A stretch of 64,000 nucleotides of DNA from Turbatrix aceti (taxonomy: Eukaryota; Nematoda; Chromadorea; Rhabditida; Panagrolaimidae), in assembly GCA_963969345.1 (NCBI GenBank), contig OZ017766.1, positions 5,456,001 to 5,520,000 on the forward strand, given 5' to 3'. Position numbers and translations under genes: made by a program. Shown piece after piece: positions 12,296 to 24,500 of this stretch (positions are counted from its first letter, which is position 1; the number at the start of each line of letters is the position of its first letter). The notes beneath the pieces are model-generated. The model was not told where the DNA came from. It saw only the letters and a list, made by a program, of their open reading frames with translations, and did not search any database.

Positions 12296-12601
12296 TATTT
12301 ACATTCTTATCGTTGTTAGGTCGTATTATAGAAATTCGTCGTTCAAACATGGCAAATTTTGTTCAGATGAACGGTTTTCTTTAATTCAGTAATCTAAATA
12401 GGTTCGTGGCAAAACAACTGGTTTGATCTAATAAATCGGGTTTTTTAATATTTATTTCTTAAACGGCGAATGACAAAGATTAACAAAGATTTTATAGCAA
12501 TTAAAAAAATGGAGAACAAATAAGTATTAAATGTATGTTCTCTGCTATAGTGCGTTATACATTTTAAAAACAATTACAAAACAAAAGCAAATTAATTAAA
12601 G

Positions 12602-15600
12602 TCAAACTGCAGTTTCGTTCTGAGCGATTTTAAAACATGGTTCGTACAAGTTGCAAAAGTCTACAACATTGGCGGATAAATCTCCTTTGAGAAGTCCATC
12701 AATTTTGGTCAGTTGCCGGAAGTATGCCAACTGCTGGTAGCGCAGAAGTTTGATATCTTCTGTGAACTTAACTGCCTTTGCAATCTCCTGTGCTTTCGGG
12801 ACCTCGCCGTCAAGAGATGCCGCCAAAACACCGATCAAGTGTTTAGCAGGGGAAAAATAAGTTTCAGCTTCAGAAAATTTCGATACCGCTTTAGCACATT
12901 TAATAAGCAGACCACTAGCAGTTTCCAGAAATCCAATTTCAGACGTTGAAAACGGCTGCACTTTGTCCAGAAATTCAAAAAAGCGGAAAAGTGAATTCTG
13001 AGATGCAATCCAGCTGTCATTGTAGTGCTCTGGACCTGTCAGATCGTACTCAATTCCGTGGTGATGAGCGCATAAAAAGTTGTACGACTCGCTGTCGAAG
13101 CAGAACAAGCGATCTTGATCAAGCGGAATTTCCAATTTTGGTTGTGCTTTTGCAAAGTTTTGAAGCACCGGATAAGTTTGTCCGGGACGAAAAAGGGTGC
13201 TTCGAGTGTTTGTAAAAAAGAAAACCAAGTTTGGACGATGTTCAAGAGGAACGAATTGCAGAAGCCGACGTAGAACGCTCTCAAAATCGGCTTCCATTCT
13301 GCTTTGGTTTGGCAGGAGGACAATGCAGATTGCGTGGAGGTAACCTGCTTGAAGCACGGCGCGTTTTATGTGGTCAATGTTAATATCGTCCTGATCTAGT
13401 CCACGCGTGTCGTTGATACCCGGCGTATCAATGAAAGTTCCATTTCTTTGTTTCGCCGTTGATTTTAGTGGTAATGGAACACATGCGCGGGCGCTGAGTG
13501 ACAGACTGACCAAAGTCGTTGAATTGTTCGTTCTGAGCTTCTTCCAAATTTTTGCCCACAATAATGGTTTCAACATCCAGAGTATCACGACCTTTGCCAA
13601 CCACGAATCGGGACGGGATTACAGCCGTTAATTTGCCATTGTAGGCGTCTGTCTGTGTTCTGAATTTGACGAGATTCGCCATGTTGTTAATGAGCGTTGA
13701 TTTGCCAGCTCCAGAAGCGCCAATGAGGAGGACATTCTTTTGATCGGACGGGAACTCGGGTTTACTGGATGCAAAGTTGTGATTTGCAAGAATAATGTCA
13801 GAATCCTTGAATTTTCCACAGCGGCAGTAAATCAATTCATCGTTTTCAGAATCAACATTCAGCAGTATAGCGCAAAATTGGCAAGCGAAGAGTTCGTTGT
13901 TTTTCTTGTATGTTTTATCGGCATCATTGATCACAGAAATTCCGCGGAACCGAAGAGGCTGGATGAGTTTTACGGCTCGTTTTTTGCCAGTTGTGGTTGT
14001 CATGTTTACGTCGGATACGTTCGCTTTGTTTGATGACAACATCTTGATCTTCAAAAACCTTTTGCCAAAAAGTCAAACTGCAACTAGGAATTGTCACTTC
14101 TACTTTCTTTTGAGGAGCCAATGCTTTGGTTTCTGGATGTTTAGAGTACAAAGTATTTTCTTCTTGTTGCGCTTTGATGCCATCGTTAGTATTTTGTGAA
14201 TCCTGAACCGTGGAATTTTGATTTATTACTACACCATCCGCACTGCATTTCGCTAAAATTTCGATAAATTTATTGACATCAATTGCCAATATTTGCTCCA
14301 TGTACTCGCGTCCAAATATGATACAAATTTTTCTGTGAAAAGTATCCAAGTTGTCAACGTCTTGAAAGCAGTTCCATAGCTCTTGGTGATCACCATTGAG
14401 GTCATTTAAAATTAACTTTGATGCCAAAGTCCATGACTTTTGAACAAGAATATCTTCCTGTTTGATTTTTTGTTCAATATCCATGACGCGTTTCAGCAAC
14501 TTGGAATAGTCTGTTTTCAGGGGTTGTACGCTTGCCAGTTTGTAAAATAAATTGCCGCATTCTGATTTACGGTTTACACAGTTGCGTAGTTCTTCGATTG
14601 TCGACGGCGCCCAATTCAGTAAAACCTTGCAATTTTGAATCATGGGATCGGAAAAATCTCTCTTCTGCTCAATTTCGTGACTGAGTTTCTAAAATTCAAA
14701 AACATTGAATGCTAATTTGAGAAGACGGATTTTCAGAAACCATTATAAAATTCAAGTTTGTGAATAAAATTACCTCAAACTGATAGGTAGCGATCCAGCG
14801 GTATATTCGATACGTCATGAGCATCCAATGCAACAACGTAGCTGTACCCCGTTTTAATATAATTTACGCAATCATTTCTTGGCGGAGTAATTGACAATTT
14901 CTAAAAAATAGATTTTTTTAAAGAATAAAAAAATTAGAAACCAACTTGATCGACGTAATACACATAAACCAGCGCAGTGTCACGTTCAAAATTGAAAAAC
15001 TGACGAACATCTGATGATGACGTGAGTAAAAAGTGGGCCTATAAAGCAGATCTGTATACCGAACTGTAATTTTAAAAACATACGAATAATTCCGGATCGA
15101 TTTTTAAAAACTCTGCAATGTTTTTGATAGACGGTGTCTTTATGCGGATAAATACCAAATTTTTCAACCGATGGAACAGATTCCGCATTGTTTTTGTAGG
15201 TATTTGTTTTAACCGAAGTATTATGTTGATTCAAATCACTGAGTATGTTTTCTGCGTCGTAGACTGAACCAGGACGTAAGGACGGAAGGAACTTTGCAGG
15301 TACATCACGCCAACGAACACTGCTGCTATCTGAAACTTATTTATTTATTAAAGAACGCGAGGCCAATTGTTTCATGATTTTGACCCCATGTTCGAAATTG
15401 GGGGTCAAAATCGGTTTTACAATTGACATGAATTGTAAAGTTGTCGACAAAAAAAGTATCTTATACCTGTTGGGTTTTGTTGTACTAACACAAAGTCGTC
15501 ATCAACATTCTTTGATAAAACGACCACATCAACACTGCCATTTCCTGAAATGTCTTAGTTTGGAGGACAAAAATGCATAGACACATGCTTCATAATTTCG

Positions 15601-16832
15601 ACCAAAAAATACAAAATAGGGTTTTACAAGTGCACCATTTATATTATTTTTAATTGTAATGCCGCCATCAAAAACAAATTTCTTTACCTTTTTGGGGTTG
15701 TTGTCCTGTGTTCGAAACATCAACTTGCATTGGTTCCCCTGCTGTGACCGCGGGATTTAAATTCAGAATTTCGTTGTACAGATTATTGGCATCAATTTCT
15801 GTTATTTTGTCCATATAAAAATTTGTAAACACTTGACAAATTGCTTTATAAAAATCATTCAAATTTGGAGAATCCCATATGCCGTGCAACAGATAATAGT
15901 GATTATCTTGAGGGTAACTTGAAATTAACTTTTTTGCCAATGTCCATATTTTTGTAACAAGAATATTGCTGGTATATTTTTGTTTGATGTTGCGTTCAAT
16001 ATTCATGATATTTACTTGTTCGGCGTACTTCGTTTTGAACCATTGCACATTAGTTAGTTCGTAAAACAAATAAAAGTACGGCGCTTGAAGTGAGTAATTA
16101 CGCACGGCCACTTTTAAATCACCTATTGTTGACGGTGCCCAATTCAACAGAACCTTGCAATTCTTAAAAAACGGATCAGTGAAGTGCAGTTGTTCAATGC
16201 TGTGTTTGAGCGTCTAAAAAATTAATTCTAAAATGTAATCTGCAGTTTTGTAATGCAAGCGGGGCTGCTTTCAAAGTTTTTTGTTGTTTCACGTAAATAA
16301 AATTACCTCGCGATAAAAAATAGGATTGTTATGTTGGTCATACGTTTTCGGTACAAGACTGGCATCCAGTGCAACAAGGTAGCTGTAACCTGTTGTAAAA
16401 TTGTTCACGTAACCTGGATACGCACGCACCACTTTGCATTCCTAAAACTAAATTTAAAAAACAGCACAAATAATCCAGCCAACCTGAGCAACGTAGTAAA
16501 CATAGACCAACACTGTTTCTCGCTCAAAATGGAAAAACTGCAGAGAGTCTGGTGTCTTTAGCAAAAATGATGCCTAAAAATAACTGAACAACTTTTTTAT
16601 TTACGTTTTGTTTGTTTACCAATAATTCAGGATTAACTTCTAAGAAGTTTGAAACGTCTTCGATCGAAGAATAAACACCAAATTGTTGAGCACAAGCGAA
16701 AATTTGATGAACATCCTTGTCAAACTTTGTTTGAACTTCAAAATGATATCCATGGACAAATATGTTTTGAGCGTTGTATCCCGAACCAGGACGCAACCAT
16801 GGAAGGAGAGGAGCGGGAAAATACTCAGGCAT
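12602..16832 (-). pseudogene. GTPase family copy A: duplicated N-terminal module, frameshifted second half
   Basis: Exons read from the right: 16620-16832, 16484-16573, 16307-16441, 15688-16213, 15467-15544, 15084-15329, 14946-15038, 14774-14900, 12602-14688. The first four exons encode a complete N-terminal and helical module (LPWLRPG, YVYYVAQ, GYSYLVALD, NWAPSTIGDL). A 26-codon linker exon then splices in phase into a second copy of the same four-exon set, which carries on into the zinc module (CQFC...YCRC) and GTPase domain (GASGAGKST, DTPGINDTRG, FFTNTRST). The first half is open. The second half has at least four one-base frame breaks: in 15084-15329, in 14774-14900, near 14035, and near 13432, where an extra base gives a stop right before DTPG. 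Either the gene is decaying or the assembly has indel errors. The C-terminus lies convergent with the Tyr-rich gene, about 300 bases apart. Confidence 0.75.
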
Positions 16833-18179
16833 ACTTCTGCTAAAAATTATAGTTATATAAAGACTCAAAGACACTGCTACTTTCCGGTTTTACAAAAATA
16901 CATACTATATCAAATGCAATATAAAACGAATAAAAACAACATATCAAATATATCAAAAAAGACCGAATGTTATTTTACCGATTTCGATATTTTGTGCCCC
17001 ACGAAAAACTGAGCATGAGAAATTAGCCTAGATCTCGAAATTGCGCTTTTTACTTTGATATTTTTTACAAAACTCATTTATGAGTTTGGATGCATAATAC
17101 GTCATGCTAAATGTTTATGAGCACTGCTAACTAGCGTATTTATAAATATGTATTATCAGGGTGTAACAAAAACATAGTGCGCACTTAATTAAATAAAAGA
17201 ATATATAACGTCATTGTTTTATTTGCTAAAAACAAGCACCAAATATAGGCACTTTTATCGGGACCAAAACGGGCCTGACCGGGTTGCAACACCGGGTCGC
17301 CGAGTATATGTACTTAAAAGTACGGCACGTTTTTGTTCTACCCTCCGAACTTCAACAACCCCTAACGTTAGAGTGAATGTGAACACAGCTTCGATTCGGC
17401 TTTAAATATAATATATTTATACATGAATATCGAAATTGTGCAAAATTTTGTGCACGCGCCCCTTTTTTCACAAAATGTCAAAAATATCGAAATCAATAAT
17501 ATTCGTTTTTTTGTAAAATTACAAAAAAAGGTGTTTAAAACACGAAAGAATATGTAAATAAACAAAGTCAGGTGAATGAACGAATTTCGAATGAACAAAA
17601 ATTGAGCCCTTTTGGCTTGCCTTTTAAATTTTGTAAATGGAAAATATTCAGTGTGCTCTTCAAACTTTGGTTCACAATTTCGAGATTCCTTTCACATTTG
17701 ATTGTCCAGATTAGGGTTCCCGCCCCCCCCCCCGTTCTCCGTGGGGCCCCGGGGAAATCCCCACGGGGAACCCCCCGTATCCCTCTTGACGATTTCTTTC
17801 CAGTGAAAAAATCCGTTCCACTCCCCTTTCAAGGAAAGTACATAAAACAAATTCATCTCAAATCAGCTAACAGAATACCCACTTCAATACAGCTCAGAGA
17901 TATCTGAATCAGAATTTTAAAGCTCACAGATATGTATTTATAATATCTCAGATGCAAAGCAAATGATCTGATCTGACAGCTCTGCTCTGAAGGCGAGTTC
18001 GACCAATTGTAACTGCAATATCGAAATTGCGCACAGATTCTTGTTCGCGATGTTTCTTTCTCAACTGTACGCATGTTAATATGAATCAATATTTATTCAT
18101 ACGTTTTTACGTTCAAATCATAAATATTTCAATACAACAATTTTTGATCCACCTTCAAAAATCTAATGACATTCAAAAA
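16833..18179. other. Spacer between GTPase copies A and B
   Basis: No supported gene. The segment 17720-17790 is a short GC-rich palindromic patch (C-run, then GGGGCCCCGGGG and CCCCACGGGG) set in AT-rich DNA. A related GC patch occurs at about 34405-34470. From about 17840 to the end of copy B the sequence is repeated at 34600-34980, so the 3' flank of B was duplicated together with fragment E. Confidence 0.6.
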
Positions 18180-21084
18180 TTAAAACTTACGATTATGTAT
18201 TGGTTTTATAATGGAAAGTGCATTGGACGTAACAATAAATATCAGTTCAGACAAAACGCGGGAAAACGGTTCATAAATTTCAGTCAAATCCAGAATACGC
18301 CGAGTCAACTTGTCACTCAAAAACCCGTCGATTAAAGTAAGTTGCCGGAAGAAGGCTAGCTGCTGGCACCTTAAAAGTTTGACATCTTCCGTGAACCCAA
18401 TTGCCTGTGCAATTTCCAGTGCTCTTGGGACCTGACCGTTGAAAGACGAAGCAAGCACGCCGATCAAATGTACGGCGGTGTCATACTGCGTGTTTGTATT
18501 AGGCAACTTCTTTAACGCTTTGGCACATTTGATGAAAAGCGTGTGTGCAGTGTCAATAAACTGAATTTCGGACGTTGCAAACGGTGTAACGGTGTCCAAA
18601 AACTCAAAGAATCGATAAAGAGACTTTCGGGATTCCTTCCAACTGTCTTTGTATTGAGATGGACTCGTCAGATCGTACTCAATGCCGTGGTGATGAGCGC
18701 ATAAGAAGTTGTACGACTCGCTGTCGAAGCAGAACAACCGATTTTGATCGAGAGGAATTTGCAGATCAGGTTCTGCTTCAGCAAATTTTCGAAGCACCGG
18801 ATACGTTTGGCCTGGACGATAAAGCGTGCCCCGGGTGTTTGTGAAAAACAAAACCAAGTTTGGACGGTGTTCAAGAGGAACGAATTGCAAAAGCCGACGT
18901 AAAACGCTCTCAAAATCAGCTTCCATTCTGCTCTGGTTTGGCAGGAGGACAATACAGATTGCGTGCAGGTAACCTGCTTGAATAACGGCGCGTTTGATGT
19001 GGTCAATGTTGATATCGTCTTGATCTAGGCCCCGCGTGTCGTTAATACCTGGCGTATCGATAAAGTTGAATTTCTTTGTATCACCGCTAGGAAGCTCCGC
19101 TGTAATGGAACACGTGCGCGGACGCTGTGTGATGGACTGACCAAAGTTGTTGAAGTCTTCGTTCTCAGCTTCAGGCAAATCTTGACCGACGACAATAGTT
19201 TCAACATCAAGAGTATCACGACTTTTGCCAACCACGAAGCGGGACGGAATCACGGCCGTTAATTCGCCGTTGTAAGCTTCTTTCTGTGTCTTGAATTTAA
19301 CGAGATTTGCAATATTATTTATGAGCGTGGATTTTCCAGCTCCGGAAGCGCCGATGAGCAGAATATTCATTTCATCTGCGGGTATCTTGGGTTTGCGAGA
19401 TTTAAAATTGTGATCCGCGGGAATAAAGTCAGAATCTTTGTATCTACCGCAGCGGCAGTAAACATCCCCTTCGTCATCGGAGTAAACCCGAACCAAAGTT
19501 GCGCAGAACTGGCAAACAAATCGCTGACTGCCTTTTTTGAAGGTCTTGTCAACTTCATTGACCACAGCAATTCTACGGAATCGAACAGGTTGAATGAGTT
19601 GCACTGTTATTTTTTCTCCATTTTTCGTCGTCGCATTTACACCAGAAGAATCGTGTTCTTTAATGAGAACGTCTTGTCCGTCAAATACTTTTAGCCAGAA
19701 CGAAGAACTGTCCCGAGGAATGTAAACCACAGTTTTTGGCATCGGTCGATTGAGTAGTTTTGACTGAGGCAAGTCAGGAATATACTGAAGTATTTTTTTG
19801 GGTTCTGCTGGCGGTGTTTCGCGTGATAGGTTTCTTGCATTTTCTATCGATGCACTTGGAATTGTCTGTGGCGAATCCGACGAATTATTGACATTATTAG
19901 TGCCGCGATGGAAATATTGTTTTCCTGAAGGTTCCGGTAATTGTTGTTGAACGTTGTTCAAATCATCAGGACAATATCTATTCATAGTGGAGTTCTGAGT
20001 CATTATCCAAGGTTTTGTAACAAAATTGGATGTGTCAGGTGGAAAGTTCGATGAATTAATACCAGTGCCATGATTGAAAATTGTTTTTTCTGGAAATTCC
20101 GTTAATTGTTTTTGACCAGTGTTCAGATCATCATCAGGATGAACAAAATAGCTCAGACTACAAACATCGATGTACAGTTGTTGGTTAGCAGTAGCTCTTA
20201 TTTCTTCGTAATAATTATTTTCAAAAACAGCGCAGACTTTCAAATAAAAACTATACGTGCCTGTGAAGTTCTGAAAACATTCAAACAATTGATCGTGAAC
20301 CATTCTTGGATAACTCAAAGCCAAATTTTTGGCTAATTCCCAGGATTTTAAAGTAAAATCATTCTTGCCAGAGAGAAAAGATATGTGCCGTTCAATTTTT
20401 GCGATGCGTTCAAATAATTCGTCGTAGCCAGTTTCTAACCCATAAACATTCTTTAAATTAAATAACATTTTACCACTTTTGAATTCCTGAATTCGATGAC
20501 GCAACTGTTCAATCGTTGAAGGCGCCCAGTTCCATAAAACCTTGCATCCTCTAAACATGTAATCGTCAGTGTCAGTGTCCTGCTCGATTACACGTATAAT
20601 TTCCTAAAACTGTCATAAAACCACCAAAAAACTATGCACAATGCTCAACCTTTAAACGTAAATTTGACGGCACCAAACTGGCATCTAACGCGACGACGTA
20701 GCTGTAACCTGCTGTGAAGTCATTGACGCAACCATTTCTGTGGGGTAAAATTTTTATTGACTAAAAATAAAATTCTTTGGCGTTCAAGTGACATAAAAGC
20801 TAAACCGACCTGATCTACGAAATAAACATAAACCAACAATGTGTTGTGATTAAAAAGAAAAAACTTGTATACATAATCTGTAGACGACAGCAAAAACTTG
20901 GTCTAAAACAACACTTTTAGTTTTTGTACAGCTGATTTTGTGAGCTTACAAGTATTTTTTCATCGACCATAAAATATTTTGCCAAGATTGCATGGGTAGG
21001 ACGGAAGCCAAATTCTACAGCAGAAGAAAGAAGATATTGTTGATCTTTCGTTGAAACACAACAATAGTAATTGTACGGAACCAT
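18180..21084 (-). CDS. Large P-loop GTPase, family copy B, the only unbroken copy (920 residues)
   Basis: Exons: 20950-21084, 20810-20902, 20650-20760, 18180-20603, all in phase and summing to 921 codons. Domain order: a three-exon N-terminal module of about 113 residues (LLVYVYFVDQ, GYSYVVALD); a helical module from NWAPSTIEQLRHRI to about residue 250; a long Asn/Gln/Pro/Ser-rich linker; a zinc module (CQFC, then YCRC, as CX2CX15CXC); the GTPase domain with G1 GASGAGKST, G3 DTPGINDTRGLDQDD and FFTNTRGTLYRPGQTYP; then a helical tail. This GTPase type, with DTPG-DTRG-DQD and TN-R-T-RPG, is one I recall from large uncharacterised proteins of fungi and many invertebrates, related to AIG1/septin-type GTPases. 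No cellular role is established. Unlike copies A, C, D and F, the first exon lacks LPWLRPG and has its own sequence ending in FMVDEKIL. An upstream exon is possible because an acceptor-like TTGAACAG precedes the ATG. Confidence 0.8.
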
Positions 21085-21562
21085 ATTTTGCAACTCTCCT
21101 GTTCAAATAAATTTAATCACAAAAGGCAATGCAAAAAAATATTCACGTCCTACGCATGCACGAGTCTACCAAAACAGAATATGTAACAAAATTCAAATGT
21201 TCTAAAATTCTAAAATATCTGAAAACGGATCCGGCGGATCAAGTAAGCGGCCGTTCAGGGCGAAAAGGACGACGTGTTAACCGAATTTTGCATTCAACGC
21301 AATGGATGAACCAACAAAGTAAATAAAAATGTGCAAGCAAAATGTCACGCTCAAGGATGGCTATTCTTTTATTATCGACAAACTGATAGCAATATCAAAA
21401 GTACAAATGAACAAACAAAAATTATTTTTTAGTATCAAAGTATTTAATTGAAGTTAAAATGTGATTCAAAAATTCTTTTACAATATTTCGAAAACTTCTG
21501 TTTTGCGTACATTAAAACAAATAAAAACGTAAAAAAAACAACGCTGATACCAGATACGAAGC
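21085..21562. other. Spacer between copies B and C
   Basis: No gene seen. The part from about 21330 to 21460 resembles 30170-30290, the 3' flank of copy D (shared ACTGATAGC(A/G)ATATCAAAA), so it is inside the duplicated unit. It is otherwise AT-rich and may hold the promoter of copy B. Confidence 0.5.
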
Positions 21563-24500
21563 TTATTCGTTGTTGAATCGAAAATGAGGCTCATACAAAT
21601 CGCAAAAGTTTTGAACCTTTTCCTGTAATGTATCGCTTAACAACCCGTCAATTCGAGTCAGTTGTCGGAAGAATGCCAATTGCTGGATACGTTGAAGTTT
21701 TATATCTTCCGTGAACCCAATTGACTGTGCAATATCTCGTGCTTTCTTGACCTCGCCGTTGAGAGACGAAGCAAGCACGCCTATCAGATGGGTGGCGGTG
21801 TTGTCCAGTCCGTTTGTATTAGGAAATTTCTGCAAAGCTTTGGCACATTTGACTAGCAAACCACTAGCATTTTCCAGAAATCCAATTTCGGACGCTAAAA
21901 ACGGCTGCACTTTGTCCAGAAATTCAAAAAAGCGGTAAAGTGATTTCTGAGATGCATTCCAGCTGTCATTGTAGTGCTTTGGACCTGTCAGATCGTACTC
22001 AATTCCGTGGTGATGAGCGCATAAGAAGTTGTACGACTCGCTGTCGAAGCAGAACAACCGATCTTGATCGAGTGGAATTTGCAGATCAGGTTCTGCTTCA
22101 GCAAATTTTCGGAGCACCGGATACGTTTGGCCTGGACGATAAAGCGTGCCCCGGGTGTTTGTGAAAAACAAAACCAAGTTTGGACGGTGTTCAAGAGGAA
22201 CGAATTGGAGAAGCCGACGTAGAACGCTCTCAAAATCGGCTTCCATTCTGCTCTGGTTTGGCAGGAGGACAATGCATATAGCGTGCAGGTAACCTGCTTG
22301 AAGCACGGCGCGTTTTATGTAATCAATGTTAACATCGTCCTGATCTAGACCCCGCGTATCGTTAATACCTGGCGTATCGATAAAGTTGAATTTCTTTGTT
22401 TCACCGCTAGGAAGCTCTGCTGTAATGGAACACATGCGTGGGCGCTGAGTGATCGACTGACCAAAGTCGTTGAAGTCTTCGTTCTCAGCTTCAGGCAAAT
22501 CTTGACCGACGACAATAGTTTCAACGTCAAGAGTATCACGACTTTTGCCAACCACGAAGCGGGACGGAATCACGGCCGTTAATTCGCCATTGTAAGCTTC
22601 TTTCTGTGTCTTGAATTTAACGAGATTTGCAATATTATTGATGAGCGTGGATTTTCCAGCTCCGGAAGCGCCGATGAGCAGAATATTCATTTCATCTGTT
22701 GGGATCTTGGGTTTACGTGATTCAAAATTGTGATTTGCAGACAGAAAATAAGTTTTTTTAAATGCTCCACAGCGGCAGTAAACAATGCCTTCTTTTTCAG
22801 GATGAACATTTAGAAATGTTCTGCAGAACTGGCAAACAAAACGTACGCCATCTTTTTCAAGCTGTGCATCTGTTTTATTAAAAACAGAAATTCCGCTGAA
22901 TTGGTAAGGTTGAATAGCTTGTACGGAAAATTTTTGACCAGTTTCAGTAGTCACTCTAACGGTAGATTTTTCGTCTTCTTTGATGACCACATCATCGCCG
23001 TCAAATACTTTTTTCCAGAACGCCAAGTGGCCACTTGGAATGCGTATCACCGTTTTTGGTATTGGACGATTCAATACTTTGGTGTGCGGTAAGCCACTGT
23101 CCTTGCAGAGCACAGAAAGTATTGATGAACAAGTAGCTTGCCCTGGCAGAAAATCAGTTCGTTTAAATTCTCCACAGCGGCAGTAAACAATGCCTTCTTT
23201 TTTTGAATGAACGCTTAAAAATGTTGTGCAGAACTGGCATACAAAACGGTCACGGTTCAACTCAAACTGTGCATCTTTTTCATTCACCTTAGAAATTCCG
23301 CTGAATTGACGCGGTTGAATAACTTGCACGGTAAATTGTTTGACCAGTTTCAGTAGTCACTCTAACGGTAGATTTTTCGTCTTGTTTGATGACCACATCA
23401 TAGCCGTCGAAGACTTTTTGCCAGAACGCCAAATTGCCACTTGGAATGTGTATCATCGTCTTCGGCACCGGTAGTTTGAGTGGCGGTGGTGGAATGGATG
23501 GGATCGTTTGTTTTTTAACAGGAGGGGGGTTCTTGACTTGGGAGTTCAAAGCATTTGAAAAATCTTGTGTTGGCAATATTGCCCCCGGTGAATTCCACGT
23601 ATTTGATTGAGCTGGCTGTTCTTGAAGAATCTGGTTGTACAATTCTTTCGTATCATCTTCCGCTATGTTGTCTTCATATTGTAATTTTAGTATGACGCAA
23701 ATATTTTTTTGAAACTCAGCCACGTTTGAAATTTTTTCAAAACAACAAAATAACTGGTCGTAAGAAATATGTGGATTCCTTGAAATTAACGTAGTTGCCA
23801 GTGCCCATGACTTTTTTACAATATTGCTGCCAGTGTATCGACAAATAATAGAATTCTCAATATCTTTGACGCGCTCCAGTAATTCGAAAAAGTCAGCGTT
23901 AAATTTTTTAATGTTTGATAGCGTAAAAAATAGATCTCCGTACTGTCTATTGTTCACACAATTACGTAAATGTTCAATTGTTGACGGTACCCAGTTCACC
24001 AATACTTTGCAATTCTTTAGCATAGAATGAGAGTAGTCTGCTTCTTCAATAACCGATCTGATGTTCTAAAATCACATAAAATAATTGGTAATAGTTTTTA
24101 GACCTAAACACAAGTTAAACAACGTTTGGATAATAAAAAATTGCTATCATCGGATTTTTGACAAAACCAGTGTTGTCGGATACCCAACCCGAATTCCAAC
24201 CAGGATGGCGAAGCGGGAGAATCGCTCAAATCTCTCGTAAGATATCAAAATGATTATAGGGAAAATTAATAAAACAATTAATGAAAAAACCGTTTTTTTT
24301 ATAAATTAGATCAAACACAAATGTGTTAACAATGTGTCTGAAACAGAACAGGACTGTTTATTTTGATTTTTATGTATCATAAGTAATTTTTTTAGAGGGA
24401 AACGTTTTTAGATCATTTTTGGAAAACGGGGTCTCCCGAGAGATTTGTGGAAGAAACTCCGGAGATTTTGGGATAATGTCCGGAGATATTTTCCCGGGGT

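Noticed and set aside
10785..12392. 535-codon and 263-codon (minus strand) open frames rich in Ile/Thr or Arg/Asn/Ser over the Tyr-rich gene
   Set aside because: They are other-frame and opposite-strand readings of the 9-base coding repeat. Only the Asp-Tyr-Tyr frame has the signal-peptide exon and the cysteine units.
23289..23345. Programmed frameshifting in copies C and D
   Set aside because: No slippery heptamer or downstream structure typical of such sites is evident. The difference from intact modules is a single extra base, and both copies carry other inactivating changes.
24195..24240. tRNA-Leu-like A box (CAGGATGGCGAAGCGGG) in introns of C and, at 32660, D
   Set aside because: No B box or clover-leaf follows, and the two sites are the same intron duplicated, so they are not independent evidence.
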